From: Gillisia mitskevichiae
Lineage (GTDB): Bacteria > Bacteroidota > Bacteroidia > Flavobacteriales > Flavobacteriaceae
Assembly (NCBI RefSeq): GCF_003634585.1
Contig: NZ_RBLG01000001.1
Coordinates: 1-64,000, forward strand
DNA length: 64,000 nucleotides
Direction of reading: 5' to 3'
Every line of letters begins with the position of its first letter. The first letter of the stretch is position 1. This document shows positions 33,800 to 43,176 of the stretch, piece after piece. The notes under the pieces are model-generated. The model was not told the DNA's origin and ran no database searches. It worked only from the letters and a program-made list of their open reading frames with translations. A program made the translations under genes and the position numbers.

Positions 33800-34258
33800 A
33801 TGTCTTTTCAAAAATTAAAATCGGAAGTTCTTTCCATTATAGAATCAAAAAATTTATCTGTAGATCACAGACTTACAGAAGTTTGCGAATTATTAGAGAA
33901 AAATATTCCTTACTACGATTGGGTAGGATTCTATTTTAAAAATGGAGATAAAAACGAGCTTAAGTTGAGAGCTTTTGCTGGTGAACCTACAGACCACGAC
34001 ATAATTCCATTCGGGAAAGGCATTTGTGGACAAGTAGCTGTTACCAACAAAAATTTTGTGGTGCCAGATGTAAAAGCTCAAGACAATTATATCGCCTGTA
34101 GTATTTATGTGAAAGCTGAGATCGTTGTGCCTTTATTCGTTAATGGAGAAAACATTGGACAAATAGATATAGATTCTCATACAGCAGATCCTTTTTCTAA
34201 AGAAGACGAATTATTCTTAGAGTTTGTAAACGGGGAAATCGCTAAGATCCTTGGCTAA
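33800..34258 (+). CDS. GAF-domain protein, free methionine-R-sulfoxide reductase-like
   Basis: A 152-residue single GAF domain of the fRMsr (YebR) group, which reduces free methionine-R-sulfoxide. Sequence signatures are YDWVGFYF, IPFGKGICGQ with Cys76, NYIACS with Cys100, and IGQIDIDS. Cys76 and Cys100 are 24 residues apart, like Cys94 and Cys118 of the E. coli enzyme. The position of the third cysteine of that enzyme (Cys84) is occupied by His66 here, so the recycling mechanism may differ or use another partner. It is monocistronic with its own promoter. If active, it would protect against oxidised methionine. Confidence 0.85.
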   Translation: MSFQKLKSEVLSIIESKNLSVDHRLTEVCELLEKNIPYYDWVGFYFKNGDKNELKLRAFAGEPTDHDIIPFGKGICGQVAVTNKNFVVPDVKAQDNYIACSIYVKAEIVVPLFVNGENIGQIDIDSHTADPFSKEDELFLEFVNGEIAKILG

Positions 34259-34259
34259 A

Positions 34260-34360
34260 AAATTCAGGATTCAGGATTCAAGGTTTAAGGTTTAAGGTTT
34301 AGGAAATATGCATTTTGAATATTGAATTCGAAATTTTGAATTTTGAATTTTAAGTCTTGA
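34260..34360. repeat. Short tandem repeats in the GAF/ABC-permease gap
   Basis: Heptamer repeats ATTCAGG and AAGGTTT (about four units) are followed by several GAATTTT-type units. The gap is only 109 bases and holds no gene. Such simple repeats are prone to slippage. Confidence 0.7.
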
Positions 34361-34367
34361 ATTAAAT

Positions 34368-35621
34368 TTACATTCCGGTTCTAATTGCTTCTACTGGATC
34401 TAGTTTGGAAGCTGCAATTGCAGGTATTATTCCTGAGATCAAGCCAATAATTGCTGAAACCATAGTTCCTATGAACATATTCCATGGGGATAATACAAAT
34501 TCGAAATCTCCTGTGAATTGTGATGCAAGGAGAGAAACTATCCATACTAAGAATAATCCTATTAAACCTCCAATAATAGCAAGGATCACTGCTTCAAATA
34601 AGAATTGAAACAAGATGAATCTGTTCTTGGCACCTAAAGATTTTTGAATTCCAATTAAATTGGTTCTTTCCTTAACACTCACAAACATAATATTCGCAAT
34701 TCCGAAGCCACCAACCAATAAGGAAAACCCACTTATTATAAGACCCATAAAATTAAGCTGTCCTGTAATATTATCTATAAGATCTGCAAATCCTTGCAAC
34801 TGATTTACGAAGAAATTACTTACCTCATCTGGCTTTAAAGCCCTGTAATTACGAAGCTTCTGAGTTAATAATGCTATAAACTCTGCATTATCTACGCCTT
34901 CATCTGGTTTTATTATTATTTGTGAGACAGCACTTTTATTATTATCTCCATAAATTCTTCTCAACACATTTACTGGCAAGAATACCGCTGTATCCTTAGA
35001 TCCCCCAAACAAACCTGCACCTTCCTTTTTTAGTACTCCAATTACCGTAAATCTTTGGCCATACATTCTAATTTGCTTCTGTAAAGGATCACTCTCACCA
35101 AATAAATTCTGGGCGATCTCATGCCCCAAAATAATTACATGAGTCCCACTAACAGATTCCGATTCGTTAAAGAATCTTCCCTGTGCCAATTGCAACTCTT
35201 CAATGTCATAATAATTATGGGTAACCGCTCCAATCTCTACTTGAGAAACCGTTTTTTCTTCAAATTTTATAGTTTCACGCCCAACGTTTAGCGAATAATC
35301 GATTGCGTCTACATCTGTTAAATTTTTCTCTAAGTATTGATATTCATCATAAGAAACATCTGGAAATTGCTCTCTTTTCCAACGCGGGATATCTGAAGGG
35401 CCAAAATTAAAACGCATTACAATAATGGTACTATTATCCAGAGAACTTAAACTTCCTTTTATTTCTCGTTGTAGAGAATCTACTGCAGCAAGCACCGCAA
35501 TAATGGAAAATATTCCAATGGTAACACCTAACAAAGATAGGAAGGTGCGCAATTTATTGTTTCTTAACGCATTGACAGCGAAATTAAAACTCTCTCTTAA
35601 TAGCCTTAAATATATTAGCAT
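34368..35621 (-). CDS. ABC transporter permease (MacB/FtsX type)
   Basis: A 417-residue permease with the MacB architecture: an N-terminal membrane helix (about 25-47), a large periplasmic MacB_PCD domain (about 50-280) and three C-terminal membrane helices forming the FtsX domain (about 290-410, with GIQKSLGAKNRFILFQFLFE). It ends with the typical KLDPVEAIRTGM. Proteins of this group work with a separate ATPase and often an adaptor for export or mechanical signalling; neither is adjacent here, so the partner must be encoded elsewhere. Substrate unknown. Confidence 0.92.
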   Translation of the reverse strand: MLIYLRLLRESFNFAVNALRNNKLRTFLSLLGVTIGIFSIIAVLAAVDSLQREIKGSLSSLDNSTIIVMRFNFGPSDIPRWKREQFPDVSYDEYQYLEKNLTDVDAIDYSLNVGRETIKFEEKTVSQVEIGAVTHNYYDIEELQLAQGRFFNESESVSGTHVIILGHEIAQNLFGESDPLQKQIRMYGQRFTVIGVLKKEGAGLFGGSKDTAVFLPVNVLRRIYGDNNKSAVSQIIIKPDEGVDNAEFIALLTQKLRNYRALKPDEVSNFFVNQLQGFADLIDNITGQLNFMGLIISGFSLLVGGFGIANIMFVSVKERTNLIGIQKSLGAKNRFILFQFLFEAVILAIIGGLIGLFLVWIVSLLASQFTGDFEFVLSPWNMFIGTMVSAIIGLISGIIPAIAASKLDPVEAIRTGM

Positions 35622-35734
35622 AGAACAAACTGGTGTTTTTGCAAAGAATAAAGATAAGACGTCCAGTGTATATTTTCGTTACATTTTTTTTGAGAAATAA
35701 AACTCTAGAACTTTATAATTCATAGCGATTTAAT

Positions 35735-35742
35735 TACTTTTG
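35735..35742 (+). promoter_or_regulatory. -7 box for purH
   Basis: TACTTTTG matches TAnnTTTG, 22 bases upstream of the ATG at 35765. It may drive purH and the following mre genes. Confidence 0.5.
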
Positions 35743-35764
35743 CAAGCTTAACAAACACAACACA

Positions 35765-37291
35765 ATGAGCAATTTAAAAACGGCGAAATCTGCTTTAATT
35801 TCGGTATTTAGCAAAGATGGATTAGCACCCATAGTTAAGAAAATGGATGAACTAGGAATCACTATTTATTCTACTGGTGGTACAGAAAAATTCATTAAAG
35901 ATCTGGGAATCGCTGTTATTCCAGTAGAAGATCTAACTTCTTACCCTTCAATTTTAGGAGGCCGAGTTAAAACTTTGCACCCAAAAGTCTTTGGAGGAAT
36001 TCTAAACCGTCAAGATAATGAAAGTGATGTTGCAGAGATGAAGGAGTACGAAATCCCTCAACTAGACATTGTGATTGTGGATCTTTATCCTTTTGAAAAA
36101 ACTGTAGCTTCAGGAGCTAATGAAGCAGATATTATAGAAAAGATCGATATTGGAGGAATTTCCCTTATTCGAGCTGCAGCCAAAAATTTTAAAGATGTGC
36201 TTTGTGTTTCTTCAGTAGATGATTATTCTGAGTTTTTAGAGCTTCTATCTGAAAATAAAGGAACTACTTCACTAGAAGAAAGAAAGAAATTTGCAGGAAA
36301 ATCTTTTCAGGTTTCTTCGCATTATGATACTGCTATCTTTAACTTCTTTAATTCTGAAGACAACACCTTCAAACAAAGTTTCAATAAAGGAAAAGAATTG
36401 AGATATGGGGAAAACCCACATCAAAAAGGGACCTTTTTCGGGGATTTTGAAGCAATTTTCGATCAGTTACATGGAAAAGAACTTTCTTACAATAACTTGT
36501 TAGATGTAGATGCTGCTGTGAATTTGATGAACGAGTTTAAGAATGACGATCCTACATTTGCTATTTTAAAGCATAATAATGCCTGCGGATTAGCACAAAG
36601 AGATACCATTTTAGAAGCTTATAAAGATGCTTTAGCAGGAGATCCTGTTTCAGCATTTGGAGGAGTTTTAATTAGCAATTCTGAAATTGATAAAGCTACT
36701 GCAGAAGAAATACATCAGTTATTTTGTGAAGTGGTGATCGCTCCTTCTTTTTCTTCAGAAGCGATCGAAGTTTTAAAAGGAAAGAAGAATAGAATTATTC
36801 TTGTTCAGAAAGAACAGGAATTGCCACAAAAACTAGTGAGAACTTGTTTAAATGGGGTTTTGGTTCAAGACAAAGATCTTAAAACAGATTCTGAAGCAGA
36901 ATTAACAGAGGCTACAAACAATAAACCCACTTCTAACGAGTTAAAGGATTTGATTTTTGCATCTAAAATTTGCAAACACACAAAATCCAACACGATCGTT
37001 TTAGCAAAAAACAAACAATTACTAGCAAGCGGAACCGGACAGACTTCTAGAGTAGATGCTTTAACACATAGTATTGAAAAAGCAAAATCGTTTAATTTCG
37101 ATCTTAAGGGATCTGTAATGGCAAGTGATGCTTTTTTCCCTTTTCCAGATTGTGTAGAGATTGCAGATAATGCAGGAATTACAGCAGTAATACAGCCCGG
37201 CGGCTCTATTAAAGATCAATTAAGCATAGATTATTGTAACCAACATAATATGGCAATGGTAATGACTGGTACTCGCCATTTTAAACATTAA
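35765..37291 (+). CDS. purH: Bifunctional AICAR transformylase/IMP cyclohydrolase
   Basis: A 508-residue enzyme for the last two steps of IMP synthesis. The N-terminal MGS-like IMP cyclohydrolase domain (1 to about 190) shows STGGTEKFIKDLGI, GGRVKTLHPKVFGGIL and DLYPFEKTV. The C-terminal transformylase domain has LRYGENPHQKG, ILKHNNACGLA, SAFGGVLISN and the terminal MVMTGTRHFKH. Length is normal. mreB begins 35 bases after the stop with no terminator between, so purine synthesis and cell-shape genes are probably in one transcription unit. Confidence 0.98.
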   Translation: MSNLKTAKSALISVFSKDGLAPIVKKMDELGITIYSTGGTEKFIKDLGIAVIPVEDLTSYPSILGGRVKTLHPKVFGGILNRQDNESDVAEMKEYEIPQLDIVIVDLYPFEKTVASGANEADIIEKIDIGGISLIRAAAKNFKDVLCVSSVDDYSEFLELLSENKGTTSLEERKKFAGKSFQVSSHYDTAIFNFFNSEDNTFKQSFNKGKELRYGENPHQKGTFFGDFEAIFDQLHGKELSYNNLLDVDAAVNLMNEFKNDDPTFAILKHNNACGLAQRDTILEAYKDALAGDPVSAFGGVLISNSEIDKATAEEIHQLFCEVVIAPSFSSEAIEVLKGKKNRIILVQKEQELPQKLVRTCLNGVLVQDKDLKTDSEAELTEATNNKPTSNELKDLIFASKICKHTKSNTIVLAKNKQLLASGTGQTSRVDALTHSIEKAKSFNFDLKGSVMASDAFFPFPDCVEIADNAGITAVIQPGGSIKDQLSIDYCNQHNMAMVMTGTRHFKH

Positions 37292-37326
37292 TTTCATTAC
37301 ATTTACCTAACCTCAACAAAAGAATT

Positions 37327-38355
37327 ATGGGATTTTTTGATTTTCTCATTGAAGAAATAGCAATAGATTTAGGAACTGCCAACACGTTGGTAATTCATAA
37401 CGATAAAGTAGTAGTAGATAGTCCATCTATTGTAGCCAGAGACAGGACAACCGGTAAAATTATTGCGGTTGGAAAAGAAGCGGCGATGATGCAAGGGAAA
37501 ACCCATGAGAACATCAAAACTATTCGTCCATTAAAGGATGGAGTAATTGCAGATTTTGATGCCAGTGAGAAAATGATAAGTATGTTTATCAAAGAAATTC
37601 CGGCATTAAAGAAAAAGATGTTCACTCCAGCGCTTAGAATGGTTATTTGTATCCCTTCTGGAATTACAGAAGTAGAAATGAGAGCGGTAAAAGAAAGTGC
37701 AGAACGTGTTAATGGAAAAGAGGTATATCTTATTCACGAACCAATGGCAGCAGCAATTGGTATTGGAATAGACATTATGCAGCCTAAAGGAAACATGATC
37801 GTGGATATAGGAGGTGGTACTACAGAAATTGCCGTGATCGCTCTTGGAGGGATCGTTTGTGATAAATCTGTGAAAATTGCAGGGGATGTCTTCACCAATG
37901 ATATTGTATACTATATGCGTACTCAACACAATTTATATGTTGGAGAACGTACTGCTGAAAAAATAAAAATTCAAATAGGTGCTGCTACTGAAGATCTTGA
38001 AATTCCGCCAGAGGAAATGAGCGTTCAAGGTAGAGATCTACTTACAGGAAAACCTAAACAAGTACAAATATCTTATAGAGAAATCGCAAAAGCATTAGAC
38101 AAATCTATTTTAAGAATAGAAGATGCAGTGATGGAAACTTTATCTCAAACCCCACCAGAATTAGCTGCCGATATATACAATACTGGGATCTATCTTGCGG
38201 GAGGAGGATCTATGTTAAGAGGTTTAGATAAACGTTTGTCTTTAAAAACAGATCTTCCAGTGTATATTGCTGAAGACCCACTTAGAGCAGTAGTAAGAGG
38301 AACAGGAATATGCCTTAAAAACCTTGCGCGTTACAAAGGAATTTTGATAAAGTAG
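37327..38355 (+). CDS. mreB: Rod-shape-determining protein MreB
   Basis: A 342-residue bacterial actin homolog that organises the elongation machinery along the inner membrane. The nucleotide-binding motifs are clear: DLGTANTLV (phosphate 1), IHEPMAAAIGIG, VDIGGGTTEIAVIALGG (phosphate 2) and LAGGGSMLRGL (adenosine). The N-terminal amphipathic segment (MGFFDFLIEE) suits membrane contact. It is the first gene of the mreB-mreC-mreD-mrdA-rodA cluster, nine bases before mreC. A TACATTTA sequence about 25 bases upstream could be a weak promoter. Confidence 0.98.
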   Translation: MGFFDFLIEEIAIDLGTANTLVIHNDKVVVDSPSIVARDRTTGKIIAVGKEAAMMQGKTHENIKTIRPLKDGVIADFDASEKMISMFIKEIPALKKKMFTPALRMVICIPSGITEVEMRAVKESAERVNGKEVYLIHEPMAAAIGIGIDIMQPKGNMIVDIGGGTTEIAVIALGGIVCDKSVKIAGDVFTNDIVYYMRTQHNLYVGERTAEKIKIQIGAATEDLEIPPEEMSVQGRDLLTGKPKQVQISYREIAKALDKSILRIEDAVMETLSQTPPELAADIYNTGIYLAGGGSMLRGLDKRLSLKTDLPVYIAEDPLRAVVRGTGICLKNLARYKGILIK

Positions 38356-38364
38356 GATTAACCC

Positions 38365-39186
38365 ATGCAGCAGATATTCAATTTTCTTATCCGCAATAAG
38401 AATAACATCTTATTTCTGTTGCTGTTTGGCCTGTCTTTATTTTTGACAATACAGTCCCATTCTTTTCATAAAAGTAAATTTATAAGTTCTGCCAACTTTA
38501 TAACTGGTGGCATCTATAAGAAAGCGAATAATATTCAATCTTATTTTTATCTTGAAGAATACAATGAGCGTCTTTTAGAAGAGAATAATCTATTAAGGAA
38601 TAAACTCTCCAACGTCCCAGATACTTTGTTCAATGACACTTTTATTGATTCTACGGTTTATGAGGGAATATATGAATTTAGAACTGCTAGAGTAATAAAT
38701 AACAACTACTCCAAAGTAGACAATTACATCACTTTAGATAAGGGCCGAAAAGACAATATTTTACCAGAATCTGGGGTAGTTACAAGTCAGGGAATAGTTG
38801 GAATCATAGATAATGCATCTAAAAATTATTCCAGAGTGATCTCGATCCTGAACAGTGATTCCAAAATAAATGCACAGCTTAAGAAAACAAATCATTTTGG
38901 TTCTTTAGTCTGGAATGGTAAAGATCCAAATATAATCCAACTAATAGATGTTCCTAGATTAGCTCCTGTTAAAAAAGGAGATACCATTATAACTGGAGGT
39001 AAATCTTTAATTTTTCCACGAGGGATTCCAATAGGGAATATTGTAGGTTTTGCTTTAGATGAAAATGGAAGTTACTACACAATAGACATTAAGTTATTTA
39101 ACGATATGACTAACATTGGTCATGTATATGTGATCGTGAACAAGGATAGAAAAGAAATAAGAGAATTGGAGGATATAGATGACTAA
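38365..39186 (+). CDS. mreC: Rod-shape-determining protein MreC
   Basis: A 273-residue protein with one N-terminal membrane helix (about 13-30), a coiled-coil region (about 60-85, YLEEYNERLLEENNLLRNKL) and a periplasmic beta-barrel domain (VITSQG-type strands, GGKSLIFPRGIPIGNIVGF). It links MreB to the periplasmic wall enzymes and activates PBP2-RodA. Its end overlaps mreD by 8 bases, so the genes are translationally coupled. Confidence 0.96.
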   Translation: MQQIFNFLIRNKNNILFLLLFGLSLFLTIQSHSFHKSKFISSANFITGGIYKKANNIQSYFYLEEYNERLLEENNLLRNKLSNVPDTLFNDTFIDSTVYEGIYEFRTARVINNNYSKVDNYITLDKGRKDNILPESGVVTSQGIVGIIDNASKNYSRVISILNSDSKINAQLKKTNHFGSLVWNGKDPNIIQLIDVPRLAPVKKGDTIITGGKSLIFPRGIPIGNIVGFALDENGSYYTIDIKLFNDMTNIGHVYVIVNKDRKEIRELEDIDD

Positions 39187-39685
39187 TACAATTATCTCAA
39201 ATAGCATCCGGTTTGTGGTCTTGGTATTATTACAAGTTCTACTTTTAAATAACATCAATTTTATGGGTTTTATAAATCCATATTTATACCTTCTTTTTTT
39301 AATCGTATATCCATTTAACACGCCACAAGGTTTATTTATGCTTATCGCTTTTTTATTAGGGCTTAGCATCGATACTTTTGAAGATAGCGGAGGGATACAT
39401 GCTGCAGCTTGTGTGTTTATCGCATATATTCGTCCTATAATTTTAAGATTTTCATTCGGTATAAGTTACGATTACCAAACTGTAAAATTATCGAACACTC
39501 CATATGGAGCAAGGCTAAGTTATATTATCTTAATGGTGCTTCTTCATAATTTATTGCTATTCATTTTAGAGATGTTCAGTTTTTCACATGTATATTTAAT
39601 ATTGAAAAAGACATTTTTCACGAGTATTTTCACTATACTTTTAGTCTTAATTAGTTTGACATTATTTAAACCGAAAAGACGATGA
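39179..39685 (+). CDS. mreD: Rod-shape-determining protein MreD
   Basis: A 168-residue integral membrane protein with about five helices (such as LVLLQVLLLNNINFMGFINP and LFLIVYPFN), typical for MreD in Bacteroidota, where sequence conservation is low but the position is fixed. It contains the family-like GLSIDTFEDSGGIHAAACVF. It overlaps mreC (8 bases) and mrdA (4 bases, ATGA), which supports its identity and coupled translation. Confidence 0.92.
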   Translation: MTNTIISNSIRFVVLVLLQVLLLNNINFMGFINPYLYLLFLIVYPFNTPQGLFMLIAFLLGLSIDTFEDSGGIHAAACVFIAYIRPIILRFSFGISYDYQTVKLSNTPYGARLSYIILMVLLHNLLLFILEMFSFSHVYLILKKTFFTSIFTILLVLISLTLFKPKRR

Positions 39686-41550
39686 GAAGGCTGTTGTTGT
39701 ATATAATAATAATTACTACTGGTTTTATATTTTTAGGTAGATTATTCTATTTACAAATTGTAGATGAATCTTTTGCACGTTTAAGTGAAGACAATGCAAT
39801 AAAGGTGGTTTATAATTATCCGCAACGAGGTTATATTTTCGATAGGAATGGAGAATTGTTGGTTTCTAATCAACCTTCTTATGATGTTATGGCTATTCCT
39901 AGAAATGTGAAGCCTTTTGATACCTTAGAATTTTGCAGCATATTAAAACTCACCCCTGAGGAACTTTCTAAAAAATTAGATAAGGCAAAAATTTATTCGC
40001 CTAGGCTTCCTTCTATAATTGTGCCTCAGCTCACCAAATCTGAGTATGCTTACCTTCAGGAGAAAATGCGTAAATATCCTGGTTTTTATATTCAGAAGCG
40101 ATCTTTACGAGACTATCAAACTCAAAATGGCTCCAATGTTCTAGGATATATTGCTGAAGTGAACAATAAAATCATAGATGATAATCCATACTATATTTCT
40201 GGAGATTTAATTGGGAAACAAGGGGTTGAGGGTCAATATGAAGAATTACTTCGCGGAATAAAAGGAGTAAAATACATACAGAAGGATAGATTTAATAGAG
40301 ATATTGGACCTTTTAAAGAAGGAGTTTTTGATACTTTACCTAAAAAAGGCAAAGATGTTACCATATCCATTGATGCCATGTTACAGGCATATGGGGAGAA
40401 ATTAATGGAGAACAAACGCGGGGGAATTGTAGCAATAGAACCAGCAACTGGAGAAATTCTCTCCCTAATTACTGCTCCTAGTTACGATCCTGCTCTACTT
40501 ATGGGAAGGCAACGATCTGCAAATTTCACAAAGCTTTATTACGACACCATAGCAAGACCTTTATACGACAGAGGTTTATTAGCAGAGTATCCCCCTGGAT
40601 CACCCTTTAAGACTATAAATGCCCTTATTGCACTTCAAGAAGGCGTAGTAGATGTGCACGACAAGTTTTCTTGCAATAGAGGATATGTGTATGGAAGAGG
40701 AAGAAAATTAGGCTGTCATGCGCATGCAAGTCCGTTAGATATGATCCCAGGAATTGCACAGTCCTGTAATGCCTATTTTGCAAATGTGTACAGAAGGATC
40801 ATAGAAAAATATCCAACTCCACAGGAAGGGGTAAATACTTGGGCTAAACACTTAAACAGTTTTGGTCTAGGCCAATTCTTAGGTTACGATCTGCCTGCCG
40901 GAAGATCTGGGAAAATTCCAAATGCCGATTATTACAATAAAATATATGAATATCCAACTTACAAGTGGTTTGCAACTGCAACCATTTCTAATGCAATTGG
41001 ACAAGGAGAAGTTTTAATGACCCCAATACAATTAGCAAATATGACCGCGACCATAGCTAATAAAGGCTGGTTTTATACTCCGCATATTCTAAAGAGTATT
41101 GAAGGAGAACCAATTTCTGATCCAGATTATACTAAGAAACATTTCACTACGATAGATAGTGAACATTTTATCCCAGTTATAGAGGGAATGCATCAAGTAT
41201 ATAAAGTAGGTACCGCCTCTGCCCTACAAATCCCAGGTATTGAAATAGCGGGAAAAACTGGAACAGCAGAGAACTATACCAAAATTAATGGTAAAAGAAC
41301 TCAGCTAACAGATCATTCGATTTTTATAGCATTTGCGCCAGTGGAAAATCCTAAAATTGCCATTGCGGTATTTGTGGAAAATGGATATTGGGGAGGTCGT
41401 TATGCAGGTAGAATTGCCAGTTTAATGATAGAAAAATATCTTAGAAATAGCATCTCAAGAAAAGATATGGAAACTTGGGTTCTTACTCACAGTTTAGAAG
41501 ATGAATATTTAAAGCCACATAGTGGAGAACCTTTCTCAATTAATAACTAA
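39682..41550 (+). CDS. mrdA: Penicillin-binding protein 2
   Basis: A 622-residue class B transpeptidase for lateral-wall synthesis. One N-terminal membrane helix (about 5-23), a pedestal domain beginning PQRGYIFDRNGELL, and a transpeptidase domain with all three active-site motifs: SPFK (catalytic Ser in PPGSPFKTIN), SCN (in IAQSCNAYF) and KTG (in AGKTGTAEN). It crosslinks glycan strands made by RodA, whose start overlaps its stop as TAATG. Length and motif spacing are normal. Confidence 0.97.
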   Translation: MRRLLLYIIIITTGFIFLGRLFYLQIVDESFARLSEDNAIKVVYNYPQRGYIFDRNGELLVSNQPSYDVMAIPRNVKPFDTLEFCSILKLTPEELSKKLDKAKIYSPRLPSIIVPQLTKSEYAYLQEKMRKYPGFYIQKRSLRDYQTQNGSNVLGYIAEVNNKIIDDNPYYISGDLIGKQGVEGQYEELLRGIKGVKYIQKDRFNRDIGPFKEGVFDTLPKKGKDVTISIDAMLQAYGEKLMENKRGGIVAIEPATGEILSLITAPSYDPALLMGRQRSANFTKLYYDTIARPLYDRGLLAEYPPGSPFKTINALIALQEGVVDVHDKFSCNRGYVYGRGRKLGCHAHASPLDMIPGIAQSCNAYFANVYRRIIEKYPTPQEGVNTWAKHLNSFGLGQFLGYDLPAGRSGKIPNADYYNKIYEYPTYKWFATATISNAIGQGEVLMTPIQLANMTATIANKGWFYTPHILKSIEGEPISDPDYTKKHFTTIDSEHFIPVIEGMHQVYKVGTASALQIPGIEIAGKTGTAENYTKINGKRTQLTDHSIFIAFAPVENPKIAIAVFVENGYWGGRYAGRIASLMIEKYLRNSISRKDMETWVLTHSLEDEYLKPHSGEPFSINN

Positions 41551-42797
41551 TGGCGAAAGGCACAATTAGCTTTGATTGGGTTACTATATTAATATACCTT
41601 TTACTAATAAGTTTTGGGTGGATGAATATCTATTCAGCCTCCTTAGGGGATGCACCTTCAGGAATTTTTGATTTCGATCAGATATACGGGAAACAAGCTC
41701 TTTGGATGATCCTGGGATTGTTTATGATCGTTATTATATTATCTATCGAGGCAAAGTTCTATATGAAATTTTCGAGTGTTTTCTATATTATTTCCCTCGT
41801 TTCAATTTTAGGATTATTTGTCTTCGGAAAGACCATTAATGGGGCTACTTCATGGTATGTGTTTGGCGGAATAAGTATACAACCTGCAGAATTCGCAAAG
41901 GTTGGAACCGCCTTAGCTCTGGCGAATTATTTAGGAGATATTCAAACCAATATCAAACTTTTTTCAAATCAGCTTAAAGCATTCTTTATAATTGCTTTGC
42001 CCGCGCTAATTATTCTCCCTCAACCAGATGCAGGAAGCGCTATGGTATACGCAGCTTTCCTCTTCCCTTTATATAGAGAGGGGCTATCTGGAATTTACTT
42101 ATTCCTAGGCTTTGCAGGAATAACTATATTTATCTTAACTCTTGTTCTAGGGCCATTATACGTATCTATTGCTGTAGCTATTATTTGTTTGTTCAGTTTA
42201 CTTCTGAAAAAGAGAAGACGACCTACACCTCTTGTCCTCTTAGGAATTATTATAGGCGCTATTGCACTTTCTTATTCTGTAGATTATATCTTTCAGAATG
42301 TGTTCGAACAACGCCATAGAGATCGTTTCAATATAGTTTTAGGAAAAGAAGTAGATGCCCGAGGAATTGGCTACAATACCAACCAAAGTGAAATCGCCAT
42401 AGGTAGTGGTGGCTGGCTAGGAAAAGGTTGGACAGAGGGCACACAAACCAAAGGTCAATTTGTTCCTGAACAACATACAGATTATATTTTTAGTACAGTT
42501 GGTGAAGAATGGGGGTTTTTAGGCACTTCCTTAGTAGTTCTTTTATTTGTGGGACTTCTCTTTAGATTATTACATCTTGCAGAAAGACAGAAATCCACAT
42601 TTAACAGGGTCTATGGTTATAGCTTAGTAGGAATTATGTTTCTTCACTTTCTCGTGAATATAGGTATGGTAACAGGGATCTTCCCAACCGTTGGAATACC
42701 ACTACCTTTCTTTAGCTATGGAGGTTCAGGCTTATGGGGCTTTACTATACTACTATTTATCTTTGTAAAACTAGATTCAGAAAGAATGGCCTTTTAA
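41550..42797 (+). CDS. rodA: Rod-shape-determining glycosyltransferase RodA
   Basis: A 415-residue SEDS-family membrane glycosyltransferase with about ten helices. Signatures include NGATSWYVFGGISIQPAEFAK, PQPDAGSAMVYA, FVPEQHTDYIFSTVGEEWGF and the C-terminal GIPLPFFSYGGSG. It polymerises peptidoglycan strands together with PBP2. It is the last gene of the mre cluster; its start shares a base with the mrdA stop. The following 379-base gap (42798-43176) holds a tiny ORF and an inverted-repeat element but no recognised terminator right after rodA. Confidence 0.97.
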   Translation: MAKGTISFDWVTILIYLLLISFGWMNIYSASLGDAPSGIFDFDQIYGKQALWMILGLFMIVIILSIEAKFYMKFSSVFYIISLVSILGLFVFGKTINGATSWYVFGGISIQPAEFAKVGTALALANYLGDIQTNIKLFSNQLKAFFIIALPALIILPQPDAGSAMVYAAFLFPLYREGLSGIYLFLGFAGITIFILTLVLGPLYVSIAVAIICLFSLLLKKRRRPTPLVLLGIIIGAIALSYSVDYIFQNVFEQRHRDRFNIVLGKEVDARGIGYNTNQSEIAIGSGGWLGKGWTEGTQTKGQFVPEQHTDYIFSTVGEEWGFLGTSLVVLLFVGLLFRLLHLAERQKSTFNRVYGYSLVGIMFLHFLVNIGMVTGIFPTVGIPLPFFSYGGSGLWGFTILLFIFVKLDSERMAF

Positions 42798-42913
42798 TCT
42801 GTCATTGAGAATTTAATTCCAACTCCAGCAAGGATCTAATTATTTGTGCCCTTCCTTAAGTAATCATCATGACTTACATCGTGCAATTGCCCTGAGTGAC
42901 TTAATCAATCTTT

Positions 42914-42991
42914 TTAGTTACAGCGCTCTGCCAATAATAGCACCAGAGCAACAACCACTATAATTACAGGGTAAATATATTTTCTCTTCAT
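42914..42991 (-). CDS. Possible 25-residue hydrophobic peptide
   Basis: A very short minus-strand ORF reads MKRKYIYPVIIVVVALVLLL then AERCN. Basic residues precede a single strong membrane helix, the layout of small membrane peptides and of type I toxins. It lies just outside an inverted-repeat element downstream of prc. There is no clear ribosome-binding site or promoter. Chance is possible given the short length. Confidence 0.35.
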   Translation of the reverse strand: MKRKYIYPVIIVVVALVLLLAERCN

Positions 42992-43010
42992 AAGTAAATT
43001 GTAGAAATAA

Positions 43011-43170
43011 TAAAGAGCCTGTTTAAAAGATTCATTTATACATCCTACTTTGATTGTAATGCTTCAATTATATCAGGATCTCAACTAATTAGAATTAGAT
43101 CCTAGAAATAATATTCATATTTAACCAATCTTTTTTATGACGTACTCAATTCTTTAAACAGACTCTTAAA
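43011..43170. mobile_element. MITE-like inverted-repeat element
   Basis: About 160 bases bounded by near-perfect inverted repeats, AAAGAGCCTGTTTAAAAGA on the left and TTCTTTAAACAGACTCTT on the right, flanked by TAA on each side (a possible 3-base target duplication). The centre holds a second hairpin (AGGATCT...AGATCCT around 43074-43108, with CTAATT/AATTAG). There is no coding capacity. It directly follows the prc stop and may also serve as its terminator. Confidence 0.5.
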
Positions 43171-43176
43171 AAACTT

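Noticed and set aside
34260-34360. CRISPR-like array
   Set aside because: Units are only 7 bases and adjacent, without spacers.
37606-37929. 107-codon minus-strand frame inside mreB
   Set aside because: Antisense of a highly conserved gene with unlikely composition.
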